This document shows positions 1 through 8,779 of a DNA stretch of 64,000 nucleotides, piece after piece (positions within the stretch are counted from its first letter, which is position 1; the number at the start of each line of letters is the position of its first letter). This DNA is from Tardiphaga sp052076105 (GTDB lineage: Bacteria > Pseudomonadota > Alphaproteobacteria > Rhizobiales > Xanthobacteraceae). The notes beneath the pieces were generated by a model that was not told where the DNA came from, made no database searches, and saw only the letters and a program-made list of their open reading frames with translations. Made by a program: the position numbers and the translations under genes. The stretch is from positions 5,642,001 to 5,706,000 of the forward strand of contig NZ_CP197245.1 of assembly GCF_052076105.1 (NCBI RefSeq), in the 5' to 3' direction.

Positions 1-189
1 GTCATGAATGTCGCAGCCTGTGCGATCGGCATTGCTTTCTTTGGAGTGATGGGTGCCGCCGTTGCGACGGCCGTGACGAATGTGGCCTGGAACACGGCAA
101 TGGCGATCTACATCTACAAACGCGTGAACATGACGGCTGGCCTGCTCTTCGCCGTTGTAGAGTTTCGTCGTCCCGCCGCCGCCAAATAA
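1..189 (+). CDS. C-terminal end of a polysaccharide flippase-like membrane protein (partial)
   Basis: Only the last 62 or so residues are present; the reading frame is open at the left edge, so the true start lies outside. The visible part has two hydrophobic segments separated by a short polar turn, including the small-residue stretch GVMGAAVATAVTNVAW, and a basic tail ending in PAAAK. This pattern fits the last helices of MATE/Wzx-type oligosaccharide flippases, which move lipid-linked sugars across the inner membrane. It lies about 110 bp upstream of an NRPS-like gene on the same strand. The family call rests on a short fragment, so another polytopic transporter is possible. Confidence 0.55.
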   Translation, partial: VMNVAACAIGIAFFGVMGAAVATAVTNVAWNTAMAIYIYKRVNMTAGLLFAVVEFRRPAAAK

Positions 190-301
190 ACCGGTAGTTG
201 GATAGAGGCCGGAAAATTGGTGCAACCCTATCATTCACTCGAAGGACGCCAATAGCCGACGTGTAGCCTACGATGTCCATCCCGCAACGGTGAGTACCGT
301 C

Positions 302-3031
302 ATGCAACTTCAAAGATTTCCCGATGGATCCCTGCCGAACCGCGCGAAGACTTTCGTTGGCCGGCGCGCACTTCCCGGAGATGTAAGGGAGCCTGCAAAA
401 GCCCTCTGGATGAAATCTCCCGAATTGCCTCTCGACGTAGGCGGGCCTGTCGATCGCCCGTTCAATCGTATGGGGGCCGAATTTGCCGGCGTGCCCGCCA
501 TCACGCATCTGGATGCGGTGGCAAAGAGATTTCCGAACAACATAGCCATTAGCGATGACGCCCGCCAAGTCACATATTCGGATCTTCTCATCAGAGTTTT
601 GACGCTGGCCCAGGCGATTACAGCGGTGGTTCCCGAAGGGCGGGCCGTCGGCCTGCTATTGCGCCACTCGATCTGGCATCCGATCGCCATGCTTGCATGT
701 ATGGCGGCAGGGCGACCCTTGGTGCCGCTCAATCCGCGCGATCCGGACCAGCGGCTTGCCCACATTGTTGCCAATGCGCAGATTTCTGCACTGATCGGCC
801 AGGGCGACAGTAGCTCGACCAAATGGATCGATGAAGACGGCCTGCGTTGGATCGATATTACGCGCGCCAACGAACCCTTCGGCGGCACCGCATCGCTTGA
901 GCCGATCTCGGTGGATGCGCCTGCCCTCGTGCTCTACACCTCGGGCAGCACCGGACAGCCAAAGGGTGTCGTGAATAGCCAGCGCAGCTTACTCCAACGT
1001 GTCCAGCAATATGCGGATGCATGCCATATCGACGCCACCGATGTCTTTATGCCTCTGAGCGGCCCTACAACCATTGCGGGCACCAGAGAGATGCTCACGG
1101 CCTTGTTGACTGGCGCAAGACTGCATATGGCGGATGTCGAAGCCCTCGGCCTTCGCGGCGTGTTGCGTCAAATCCGATCGCAGCAGATAACGATCACCTA
1201 TATCGTTCCTGCTCTTCTGCGGGCAGTGATCGCCGCAAGCGATACCGGTGATTTCGAATCGCTTCGGGTCGTCCGTATTGGCGGTGAGAAGGTGTTGTGG
1301 ACGGATGTCGCACTCGTCCGAAAGGTCGTGAGGCCCTCCTGCTTCATTCAGATCAGCTATTCGTCGACCGAAACCACCGGCACGCAGTGGTTTCTTCCCG
1401 ACGACTGCAAAGAAAGCGATTTCAGTATGCCCCCGGTTGGCTATTTGCTTCCCGGAATGTCGTTTGCCGTTGTCGACGACAACGGGGTACCTGTGCCCAT
1501 CGGCGAGGTTGGTGAGCTGATCATCAAGAGCATGCATGTGCTACTTGGTTACTGGGAGAACGGTCAGGTGCTGCCTGCATTACCTGACCCGGATGACGAC
1601 CGTTGTCGCATTTTCCCGACAGGCGACCTTGTTATTGTCGATGCGCGCGGATTGATGCAGATGCTGGGACGAAAGGGGCGTCAACTCAAAATCAACGGGC
1701 GGCGTGTCGAACCGGCGGAGCTTGAGGTTGTCGTCCGGAGGATTCCCTATGTGAGCGACGCCGTCGCCATCGTGACCGACTCAAGCGAGCTGGTTATTTT
1801 TGCAGCGCCCGGCGTCGAAGCCAAGGCAACATTCACAGCTGACGTTCGAGACGTCATCAGGCAGACGCTTCCGACCGCGTTACATCCGACCAGATTGCAT
1901 GAAATCGCGGAACTTCCGCGTCTCGCCGGCGGAAAGATAGACGTCGCGAAACTCAAGGCGCTGGATACCGAAAGCCGAAGAGGTCCGCCCTCGCCTCGGC
2001 CCCCAGGGGCGGACGAAGTGAAGCAAGCTGGAAAGATGGTGGCGCAGGTATGGACGCGGATCCTCGGCACGACTGATGTTGCCGGCCGCTGGGACGAGGC
2101 CGGTGGCGATTCCCTCAAGCTTCTGCGATGCGTGATGGAGTTGGAAGAACTGATCGGTGAAGAGCTCAACATGGAGGCCTTCACGGTGGACATGAGCGCA
2201 GCCGATATGATCGAGATCGTCGCTGCAGGAGGTAAGGCGCAGCGGAGACAACCGGTCGAAGACCTGCTCCCTCATCTTGTGATGTTGCCAGGTTCAATGG
2301 GGTACGGCCCAAGTCTGGCGGCGTTCGGGGCGCAGTTGAGCAAGACGGCTCAGGTGATCCCGATCCGCTACCCGGATCTGACGTCTGCCCTGACTGGATG
2401 CGGTACGGTCGACCACATGGCGACGTTGGCTCTGGAACAGATCAACGCCGTTCATCCTCGCGGCGACATAAGTCTGATTGGCTATTCGCTGGGTGGCGGC
2501 GTCGCATTTGAAGTGGCAGCTAGGCTGATTGCGGAAGGTCGGTCGGTGAAATCCCTGGGCATACTGGACACGAACATCGGCCCGCGCAGGAGTGATTATC
2601 GGGAGACCCTGTCGCGTACGCTGCAGCGAGTTAGATCGCACCGGGTCACGATGTACCGAATGCTGTGTCGCGCTATCGCAAAATGCGTCGTTCGACTCCA
2701 CTGGGAGGTGGAGTTCTGCCGAATTCTCGATACGAGGATCTGGACACGTCTGGCCGGCACCCGCTTCATGCTTAAGTTGGAGCTTGAGGAGATTCTCCGG
2801 ATGCAGGAATTCGGCCGTTGGGTGGCGAGTGCCAAATCTCGCTTGCCAATCACCGGAACGCTGTTCCTCTGCAACCGGCGAGGGGCGCCAGCACATCTCG
2901 GGTGGGACTCTCTGTTTGCAAAACTGGAGGTTATTCCGATTGCTGGCGGGCATCTCGATCTGGTGATCGACCCGCATTTGACCGTAAACCGACCGGTCAT
3001 CGAGCGAGCGATCACGTTGTCCTGTTCCTGA
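302..3031 (+). CDS. NRPS-like enzyme: adenylation, carrier and thioesterase domains
   Basis: A 909-residue single-module enzyme. The adenylation domain (about 60-560) shows LYTSGSTGQPKG near 210, SYSSTETTG near 352, TGDLV near 440, the GRKGRQLKINGRRVEPAE block near 456-473 and GGKID near 543. A carrier domain follows with GGDSLKLL; Ser604 should carry the phosphopantetheine arm. A thioesterase with GYSLGGG (Ser729) and a late GGH (His884) ends the protein. There is no condensation or reductase domain. By family logic it activates one carboxylic or amino acid, tethers it and releases or transfers it by the thioesterase. ATG 302 is preferred over GTG 290 because GGTGA sits 8 bases upstream. The substrate cannot be read by eye. 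The neighbouring flippase suggests, but does not prove, modification of a surface glycan. Confidence 0.88.
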   Translation: MQLQRFPDGSLPNRAKTFVGRRALPGDVREPAKALWMKSPELPLDVGGPVDRPFNRMGAEFAGVPAITHLDAVAKRFPNNIAISDDARQVTYSDLLIRVLTLAQAITAVVPEGRAVGLLLRHSIWHPIAMLACMAAGRPLVPLNPRDPDQRLAHIVANAQISALIGQGDSSSTKWIDEDGLRWIDITRANEPFGGTASLEPISVDAPALVLYTSGSTGQPKGVVNSQRSLLQRVQQYADACHIDATDVFMPLSGPTTIAGTREMLTALLTGARLHMADVEALGLRGVLRQIRSQQITITYIVPALLRAVIAASDTGDFESLRVVRIGGEKVLWTDVALVRKVVRPSCFIQISYSSTETTGTQWFLPDDCKESDFSMPPVGYLLPGMSFAVVDDNGVPVPIGEVGELIIKSMHVLLGYWENGQVLPALPDPDDDRCRIFPTGDLVIVDARGLMQMLGRKGRQLKINGRRVEPAELEVVVRRIPYVSDAVAIVTDSSELVIFAAPGVEAKATFTADVRDVIRQTLPTALHPTRLHEIAELPRLAGGKIDVAKLKALDTESRRGPPSPRPPGADEVKQAGKMVAQVWTRILGTTDVAGRWDEAGGDSLKLLRCVMELEELIGEELNMEAFTVDMSAADMIEIVAAGGKAQRRQPVEDLLPHLVMLPGSMGYGPSLAAFGAQLSKTAQVIPIRYPDLTSALTGCGTVDHMATLALEQINAVHPRGDISLIGYSLGGGVAFEVAARLIAEGRSVKSLGILDTNIGPRRSDYRETLSRTLQRVRSHRVTMYRMLCRAIAKCVVRLHWEVEFCRILDTRIWTRLAGTRFMLKLELEEILRMQEFGRWVASAKSRLPITGTLFLCNRRGAPAHLGWDSLFAKLEVIPIAGGHLDLVIDPHLTVNRPVIERAITLSCS

Positions 3032-3093
3032 TCTTCGACCAACAGATCCGACAGATTGAAACGAGGCGATGCAGATCACAAAGGCCCCTTCAA

Positions 3094-3621
3094 TCAAGGT
3101 CGCAAGTAGCTCCAGCCTCGCTCTTGCAGCTCCATAAGTCGTACCACTCCGGATTTGGTGACCTTGGCCTGGGGGATAAGAGGAATATCTTTTGCCTCAG
3201 CTTTTGCCATATTCTCCCGGGTGTTCCCGCATGCTGAAAAGGTCAGCTGTGGCATAGCTTCGCTCATGGATTTGATGCGCGTTTTGACGGGAGAGGTGTC
3301 ATCTCGTAGCATATGTAGTCCAGGTCCAAAAACGACCACTTCGATCCCAACCTTTTGACCGATCTCGCTGTAGTGCTGAACTACATTGCTGACATTATTG
3401 AGAGCGAGATTCATTGTTGCGGGGTCATTGACGTCAACCTGTACAGCGAGGCGATGTGGCTGCGTTCGGACGGCGCCCGTGGTCATCTTGGCGTTTACGT
3501 TCATTCTGGCAGAAGTCTTGGCAGAATTATTGATTTCTACAGCGCCGCTGGTTTGGGTGCTCAGCACCAGGATACTCCCAACGGCGGCCACGCTGGCGAA
3601 GACGACGAGTGATCTGTTCAT
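3094..3621 (-). CDS. Exported DsrE/DsrF-like protein
   Basis: A 175-residue protein. The N-terminus MNRSLVVFASVAAVGSILVL followed by an STQTSGA segment looks like a Sec signal peptide. The mature part has a DsrE-type pattern: VQVDVNDPATMNLALNN, then IEVVVFGPGLHML, then a conserved-looking FSACGNT with one cysteine, and a C-terminal VVRLMELQERGW. DsrE-like proteins take part in sulfur transfer or thiol chemistry; many exported single-domain members have no known role. Start ATG 3621 is supported by AAGGAG five bases upstream; the frame extends 12 codons further but without a better site. It is convergent with the NRPS-like gene. Confidence 0.75.
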   Translation of the reverse strand: MNRSLVVFASVAAVGSILVLSTQTSGAVEINNSAKTSARMNVNAKMTTGAVRTQPHRLAVQVDVNDPATMNLALNNVSNVVQHYSEIGQKVGIEVVVFGPGLHMLRDDTSPVKTRIKSMSEAMPQLTFSACGNTRENMAKAEAKDIPLIPQAKVTKSGVVRLMELQERGWSYLRP

Positions 3622-3851
3622 GTTGTCTCCTTGAGTGTGCTGGGAGTGCTGACTCAAGTGTGCGCTACAGCGTAATCGTGCGCGAACAAGCGGGTCAAGA
3701 ATAGTTCAGACAATGCAGGCGCGATCTACTTAATTGCCACGATTGGTGCGCCTACCTCATTGTGACTACTTCCATTGCTACATCGACAAACGGTCGATGA
3801 AGGCTGTGTCATGAAAATAGACACACATAAAAGCTCACCTGAGTTGTCACG

Positions 3852-5468
3852 ATGTGGTCACAGGCAATTGAGGTAGCATCGCATTGGCTACCGCGATCCA
3901 AAGCTGTTGAGGGCTCCCGTGTAAGAAGCAGAACCGCTGCGCGTGCCTCGTCTGCAGCGGGAGCTTGCATTCTGTGGGTCTTCATTGGGATTGCGAAGGA
4001 TGGGCTATGCGGTGAAAGCCAATTCCGCACGCAGGCCTCCACTGCACAAGCCCAAACGGAACTCAATGCGGCGCAGTCGGCGGACGAAGCAGCCAGCACC
4101 TCGCTAAGACGCGCGCTTGATCAAGAGCGAGCCAGGGCAGACGCTCTTGCGAGTGAACTTGCGACCCTCCGGGCGGAACTCGATACGGCGCGGGTGGCAG
4201 GCAAGGAACCTACCGAGGCCATTGAGGTCGGGATCAGGCAAACGCAAGCGCTCGAACAGGAACGCGAAAAAACAATCGACCTTATGCGTGAGCTTACCTT
4301 CCTTCGGACGGAACTCGACGCGGCGCGGATCGTGATTTCGAAAGCTGTGCAAGCCACCGAGGCCGAAATCAAACAGGAGCAGGCGCTCGAACAGCAGGAT
4401 CGGGGCAAGGCAGACGTTCTTGCTCATGACATTGCTTCCCTTCGGGTGGAACTCGATACGGTGCGAATCGCAGCTTCGGACTCTGCAAAGGCTACCGCGG
4501 CAGAGATCGAACAAAAGCAGGCGCTCGAACAACAGCTCAAACAGCAGCAAGACGCAGCAGAAGCCCTCAGGCGTGAATTGATCTCCCTCCGGATCGAACT
4601 CGACGCGGCGCATGCCGCCATGCCGGAGGCCGCGCGGATCATCGAGGCTGCGAAGATCGAACACGAACGGACATTTGCAAAGGAGCGCAATCGGACCGAG
4701 GCAGTCGCCCGCGAGCTCTCCTCGGCGCGTCAGCAGATCGAAGAGCATGCCAGCCGTCTCGCGGCGGCACACGCTGATGTGCTTCGGGTGACGGAGGTCG
4801 GCAACACCACGGCAGCAGAGCAGAAGCGAGCTCTTGCCAGCGAGCGGGAGCGTGGTGACGCACTTGTGCAGGAGCTTGCTCTTGTTAAGAACCAACTGGA
4901 GGCTGGAAACCAGAAGCTTGCTGCCGTGAGTGCGTCTCAGACTCTCGCTTCGCGCAAACCCTCCACGACTGGCCGGAACGAAGGCGCGGCGGAGCCCCGT
5001 GCGAAGACGACCGAGGGAAAGAGCGCCTTGCCGCAGTGGGCTTCCACTCAGGCCGTCGCTTCATATGCGGAACGATCGTCCGTGTTGGAAACGCCACCGC
5101 AAGCACGGTCGACCGCTCGCGAAGCCGTGCCAAGTGTGGAGCTGAAAGTCCCCGTGGCATCAGAGGCAACCGTGCTGGCGAGTGTCGCTCCCCATTCTGT
5201 GGCGGACGAACAGAGACTGCTTGTTCGGGCCAACGCATTGCTCCGGCAAGCTGACATCAGCGGGGCGCGCCCATTGCTTGAGCACGCTCTTGGACATGGC
5301 AGCGCGCGAGCCGCCTTTATGCTCGCGGAGACCTACGATGCTCGCGTGCTGAAATCGTGGAGCGCACGTGGGGTGCTCGGTGATTCCAGAAAGGCACGCG
5401 AACTGTATGAAAAGGCACAAGCGGGCGGCATTGAGGATGCGAAGGCTCGGATCGAGACGCTGAAATAG
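3852..5468 (+). CDS. Membrane-anchored coiled-coil protein with Sel1/TPR-like C-terminus
   Basis: A 538-residue protein. Residues about 30-46 are hydrophobic and may act as a signal anchor. Residues about 65-370 form a long predicted coiled coil made of imperfect repeats around ALEQER followed by LRxELDxAR, seen at least four times. A Lys/Ala/Pro-rich linker follows. The last 90 residues (RLLVRANALLRQADISGARP onward, then AFMLAETYDARVL and ARELYEKAQAGGIEDAKARI) resemble Sel1/TPR helical repeats. The protein probably spans or scaffolds the envelope. It precedes a TAXI-type binding protein by about 55 bp, so the two are likely co-transcribed. The start is uncertain; no clear ribosome site was seen before ATG 3852. 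Confidence 0.75.
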   Translation: MWSQAIEVASHWLPRSKAVEGSRVRSRTAARASSAAGACILWVFIGIAKDGLCGESQFRTQASTAQAQTELNAAQSADEAASTSLRRALDQERARADALASELATLRAELDTARVAGKEPTEAIEVGIRQTQALEQEREKTIDLMRELTFLRTELDAARIVISKAVQATEAEIKQEQALEQQDRGKADVLAHDIASLRVELDTVRIAASDSAKATAAEIEQKQALEQQLKQQQDAAEALRRELISLRIELDAAHAAMPEAARIIEAAKIEHERTFAKERNRTEAVARELSSARQQIEEHASRLAAAHADVLRVTEVGNTTAAEQKRALASERERGDALVQELALVKNQLEAGNQKLAAVSASQTLASRKPSTTGRNEGAAEPRAKTTEGKSALPQWASTQAVASYAERSSVLETPPQARSTAREAVPSVELKVPVASEATVLASVAPHSVADEQRLLVRANALLRQADISGARPLLEHALGHGSARAAFMLAETYDARVLKSWSARGVLGDSRKARELYEKAQAGGIEDAKARIETLK

Positions 5469-5523
5469 CCGCCAGCCTCTGACGCGTCAGCCCAAGGTAG
5501 TCATTCTGAGAATGGAGACCCGC

Positions 5524-6546
5524 ATGTCGCTCATCAAGCTCTCATTTGCTATGGCATTGGCGGCGTTTGGGCTGCAACTGGCTGCCAACGCCCAATCTCT
5601 CACGACGCGCGAGACGCAGGCTGCGGCGGCGGCGAAAAGGACCGAAGCGGCCGCTAAAGAACGCATCAATGCATGGACTGTCGGCCTCGCCGGCGGGCTC
5701 ATCGAAGGGGCTCCGCTTCGTCTCGCGGCGGAGATCGCTCGCGTCGCAAATGAGGAGAATAAGCTTCATGTCCTCCCGATCGTGACGCGCGGAGCGACGG
5801 AAAACGTCAATTCGCTGCTGTATCTCAAGGGTGTTGATGCGGCGATCATCAACACGGATGCTCTCGAGGAATATAAAGCTCAAGTTCCGTCTATCGAACG
5901 GCGCATCGTTTACGTTCTGAACCTCTTTCCGTCCGAACTGCACATCTTCGTCCGCCCGGAGATCCGGTCGCTCGAAGAACTCAAGGGCAAAAAGGTCAAT
6001 TTCAATACGCAAGGTACCGCAGCCGCCTATTCCGGTCCGCTGATCTTCAGCCGGCTGGGACTAAATGTGGAAAAGATGTTCATTCCGCACCAGGTCGCAT
6101 TGGAGCAAATGAAGCGTGGAGAAATCGCAGCCGTTGTGTTTGTGACGTCAAAGCCCGTCGACGCTTTTCTGAAGGGACGCTGGGATCCCGGATTTAAGTT
6201 CCTCCCCGTCGAATACGGCGCCAAATTTGAGGACTACTATCTTCCGTCGTCTATCGACGCGACGGATTATCCGAGTCTGGTGCCAAAGGGGGAGCGGATA
6301 GCGACAATTGCAGTCCCCACCATTCTTGCGGCCTACAACTGGCCGCAACAGTCCGACCGATACCGGCGCGTGGCGCGTCTTGTAGATCACTTGTTTGGTC
6401 GCTTCGACCGGTTGCAGTCCCCTGGTTTCGATTCGAAATGGAAAGAGGTCAATCTGCGGGCCAGCGTGCCGAGCCTCGGCCGGTTTAAGCCGGCGCAGGA
6501 ATGGCTTGATCTTCCGCAGGCCGTAACAGCGGGACGGTCCCCATGA
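5524..6546 (+). CDS. TAXI-family TRAP-type solute-binding protein
   Basis: A 340-residue exported protein. A signal peptide (MSLIKLSFAMALAAFGLQLA, likely cut after NAQ) is followed by a TAXI/NMT1-type domain: GGLIEGAPLRLAAEIARV, GATENVNSLLYLKGVDAAII, then ELHIFVRPEIRSLEELKGKK and a GTAAAYSGPLIFSRLGL segment. TAXI proteins normally deliver dicarboxylates or related solutes to a fused TRAP permease, but no TRAP membrane gene is present in this window. ATG 5524 is preferred to ATG 5512 because GGAGA lies at a good distance. It overlaps the next gene by four bases (ATGA). The pairing with a coiled-coil/Sel1 protein suggests a role other than plain solute import. Confidence 0.82.
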   Translation: MSLIKLSFAMALAAFGLQLAANAQSLTTRETQAAAAAKRTEAAAKERINAWTVGLAGGLIEGAPLRLAAEIARVANEENKLHVLPIVTRGATENVNSLLYLKGVDAAIINTDALEEYKAQVPSIERRIVYVLNLFPSELHIFVRPEIRSLEELKGKKVNFNTQGTAAAYSGPLIFSRLGLNVEKMFIPHQVALEQMKRGEIAAVVFVTSKPVDAFLKGRWDPGFKFLPVEYGAKFEDYYLPSSIDATDYPSLVPKGERIATIAVPTILAAYNWPQQSDRYRRVARLVDHLFGRFDRLQSPGFDSKWKEVNLRASVPSLGRFKPAQEWLDLPQAVTAGRSP

Positions 6547-7163
6547 AGGGCACGAGTGCTCTCGGCCTGGTTGTGCTCTTGGTTATGGGCCAGGCTGTGT
6601 GTGCTCAAACCGGCGGCGCCATCGATCGTCTGAAGAGTTGCTCACAGCTCGAAGGCATGGAGCGATTGAAATGCGTCGACGCGCTGTTGGGGGAAATGGC
6701 CGCCCCCTCTGCTGCGGCGCCGTCTCAAAATCCGAACTGGATCATCAGCGAGACAACCTCGCCGGTGGATTATCAGCCTCAGATTGAGGCACTGATGACA
6801 GCGCGCGCGGCGTCGCAAAATGCTGCCTCCGCGCTCGCCATCCATTGCCGTGCCCATCGCACGGAACTGATAATTTCTACAACGGGGTCCTGGAAACAGG
6901 TCCCGGATGGTGAGGTGAAGGTCGCGCACCGGATCAACGAGGAGCCGGTTGTTGAACAACGCTGGAGAGCCACAGAAGTGGGGAAAAGTCTCGCCTTTCC
7001 GGGCGACGTCATCCGCTTACTCCGCTCAATACCGGATGGCGGCCGGCTTCTCGTTAAAGTCCAGGTTGGGAAAGGTCCGCCATATGAGAGTACGTTTCAA
7101 TTGGTCGGCCTGGATTCCATCCGACGCAAGATCGCGGCGGCATGCAACTGGCCCACGCCCTGA
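6543..7163 (+). CDS. Exported VasI/TagO-like protein
   Basis: A 206-residue protein with a signal peptide (MKGTSALGLVVLLVMGQAVC, cut near AQ). The mature start has DRLKSCSQLEGMERLKCVDALLG, echoing the C...RL.C.D pattern of VasI/TagO proteins associated with type VI secretion. The central WIISETTSPVDYQPQIEA and ALAIHCRAHRTELII segments fit the same family. Several cysteines could form periplasmic disulfides. No type VI structural gene is in the window. It is the third gene of a tight operon, overlapping the TAXI gene by four bases. The family call comes from a recognised pattern and needs a profile search. Confidence 0.6.
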   Translation: MKGTSALGLVVLLVMGQAVCAQTGGAIDRLKSCSQLEGMERLKCVDALLGEMAAPSAAAPSQNPNWIISETTSPVDYQPQIEALMTARAASQNAASALAIHCRAHRTELIISTTGSWKQVPDGEVKVAHRINEEPVVEQRWRATEVGKSLAFPGDVIRLLRSIPDGGRLLVKVQVGKGPPYESTFQLVGLDSIRRKIAAACNWPTP

Positions 7164-7202
7164 CCGGCGCGCATACCAAGCGTGTGCAGGACAACGCGAC
7201 CA

Positions 7203-7224
7203 GTTCGCCGCCTCCGTGGCGAAC
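7203..7224. terminator. Short inverted repeat between convergent genes
   Basis: GTTCGCC at 7203-7209 pairs with GGCGAAC at 7218-7224 across an 8-base loop. It lies in the 119-bp gap between the VasI-like gene and the convergent HlyD gene. There is no U-tract, so it is only a weak terminator candidate. Confidence 0.3.
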
Positions 7225-7282
7225 GGATGGATACCAGCCTGACATCCGGCGCCCCGACAAGTCGCGATGCCGGTTGTTCTCC

Positions 7283-8779
7283 TTAGTCTTCCCGCATGCC
7301 ACGCCGTATCGCGTCGGTCATCGGTTGCACGAGATAGGCAAGAACGGTGCGCTCGCCGGTGGCGATCAGGACGTCAGCCATCATGCCCGGCTTGAGCTTT
7401 TCACGGATCTTTTCCGGAAACTTCGTCACCTGCACCGAAACTTTGACCTCATAGTAAGGCTGGTGCGTGGCCTCGTCGCGAAGTGCGTCGGCGCCGACCG
7501 AAAGAACCTCGCCGATGGCGATCGGCGTTGAACGCGCCTTGAACGAAGGAAGCCGCACTTCCGTGGGCATGCCCACCTGTACGTGGTTGACATCGAGCGA
7601 TGGTATTCTCGCGGCAACCACGAGCACGTCGTTGTCCGGCACGATTTCCATCAAGACGTCGCCCGGCTTGATTACCGCTCCGACCGTATGGACTTTTAGA
7701 TTGACGATGCGTCCGGAGCGGGGAGCGCGCACTTCCGTCCGGCTGAGAACGTCGGCGGCCATGCGCAGTTTCTCGCGCGCATCGGCAAGCTGGGCGCGGG
7801 TATCGGCAAGCTTGCCGGTGGCCTCCTCCAGAACTTTCTGCCCAACCTGATTGATCTGTAACCGTGCCTCGTCGATGATCCGTCCGAAGCGTGCGATATC
7901 TGCGTCGTATGAACCAATTCGCCCCTCAAGGTCGGATTTGGAACGCTCGAGAGTCGCAATCCGCGCGAACGGAACGATTCCCTGGTCGGCGAGTGGCTTG
8001 AGCTTGGTATATTCCTGCGCCATGCTGTCGAACTGCGCCCGTGCGGCCTTGCTTTGCGCAGCGTTCCCCTGGATTTGGCGCTGCGCCTGTCCGATCTTTT
8101 CTTCCAGGATCGACACCTCGATCTTTCGTGCGGTCCGGCGTTCGTCAAATCGCCGCTTCTGATCGCCCATGGCCCGCTGCGCGGAAGGGTCGGAGGCCTT
8201 CTGCATCAGTTCGGACGAAAACGTAATCGTGTCGGCTCCTTCAGCTTCTGCAAGCAGCCGTCCCTCTTCCGCGATTGCCGAATAGACAGCCGAACGAGCC
8301 ATCTCCTCCCGCGCCCGCTCCTGGGTGGGTTCGAGCCGCAGCAACACCTGCCCCTGTTCGACATGTGAGTCGCCCTTGACCATCAGGCTTTGGACGATGC
8401 CGCCTTCGAGATGCTGGACGGATTTGCGGTCGCTTTCGACGACGACCGAGCCTGCAGCGACGACGGCGCCATCGATAGATGCCAGGCCGGCCCAACCACC
8501 AAATACAACGAAGGTCAGGAATACGATGCCGAAGCCGCGTCGTGCCGGAGTGTGCCAGTCGCCCGTTGGGGCGCCATTGTCGTCCCCGGGATTGTTGTTC
8601 GGGAAGATCGCCAGCTTCGCCTTCGACAGCCAGGCGAGCAATCGTGTCTTGACCTCCGCGAAACGTTGCAGGACATCAGGCGACCGCAATGCGCGTCCGC
8701 CATCGCTCAGGCGCGTGAGAAGGCGCGCCAATTCGTCGTGAGCAGCCGTCTCTGCTCGCAGCTTGGGTATATTCATCAT
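7283..8779 (-). CDS. Type I secretion periplasmic adaptor (HlyD/PrtE family)
   Basis: A 498-residue membrane fusion protein. A cytoplasmic N-terminal stretch is followed by one transmembrane helix (FGIVFLTFVVFGGWAGLASI, about 84-103), a lipoyl-like half (VVESDRKSVQHLEGGIVQSL), a long coiled-coil hairpin (about 160-340) and the returning half with VRAPRSGRIVNLKVHTVGAV and PGDVLMEIVPDND. It should bridge the inner-membrane ATPase and an outer-membrane channel. The start overlaps the stop of the ABC gene by four bases, so the two are translationally coupled. No TolC-like gene is nearby, so an outer-membrane partner would come from elsewhere. Confidence 0.94.
   Translation of the reverse strand: MMNIPKLRAETAAHDELARLLTRLSDGGRALRSPDVLQRFAEVKTRLLAWLSKAKLAIFPNNNPGDDNGAPTGDWHTPARRGFGIVFLTFVVFGGWAGLASIDGAVVAAGSVVVESDRKSVQHLEGGIVQSLMVKGDSHVEQGQVLLRLEPTQERAREEMARSAVYSAIAEEGRLLAEAEGADTITFSSELMQKASDPSAQRAMGDQKRRFDERRTARKIEVSILEEKIGQAQRQIQGNAAQSKAARAQFDSMAQEYTKLKPLADQGIVPFARIATLERSKSDLEGRIGSYDADIARFGRIIDEARLQINQVGQKVLEEATGKLADTRAQLADAREKLRMAADVLSRTEVRAPRSGRIVNLKVHTVGAVIKPGDVLMEIVPDNDVLVVAARIPSLDVNHVQVGMPTEVRLPSFKARSTPIAIGEVLSVGADALRDEATHQPYYEVKVSVQVTKFPEKIREKLKPGMMADVLIATGERTVLAYLVQPMTDAIRRGMRED

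Noticed and set aside
4104..4895. 263-codon minus-strand frame opposite the coiled-coil gene
   Set aside because: Its apparent repeats mirror the coiled-coil repeats of the plus-strand gene.
5524..6546. Complete TRAP transporter
   Set aside because: No DctQ/DctM-type membrane gene is present next to the binding protein.
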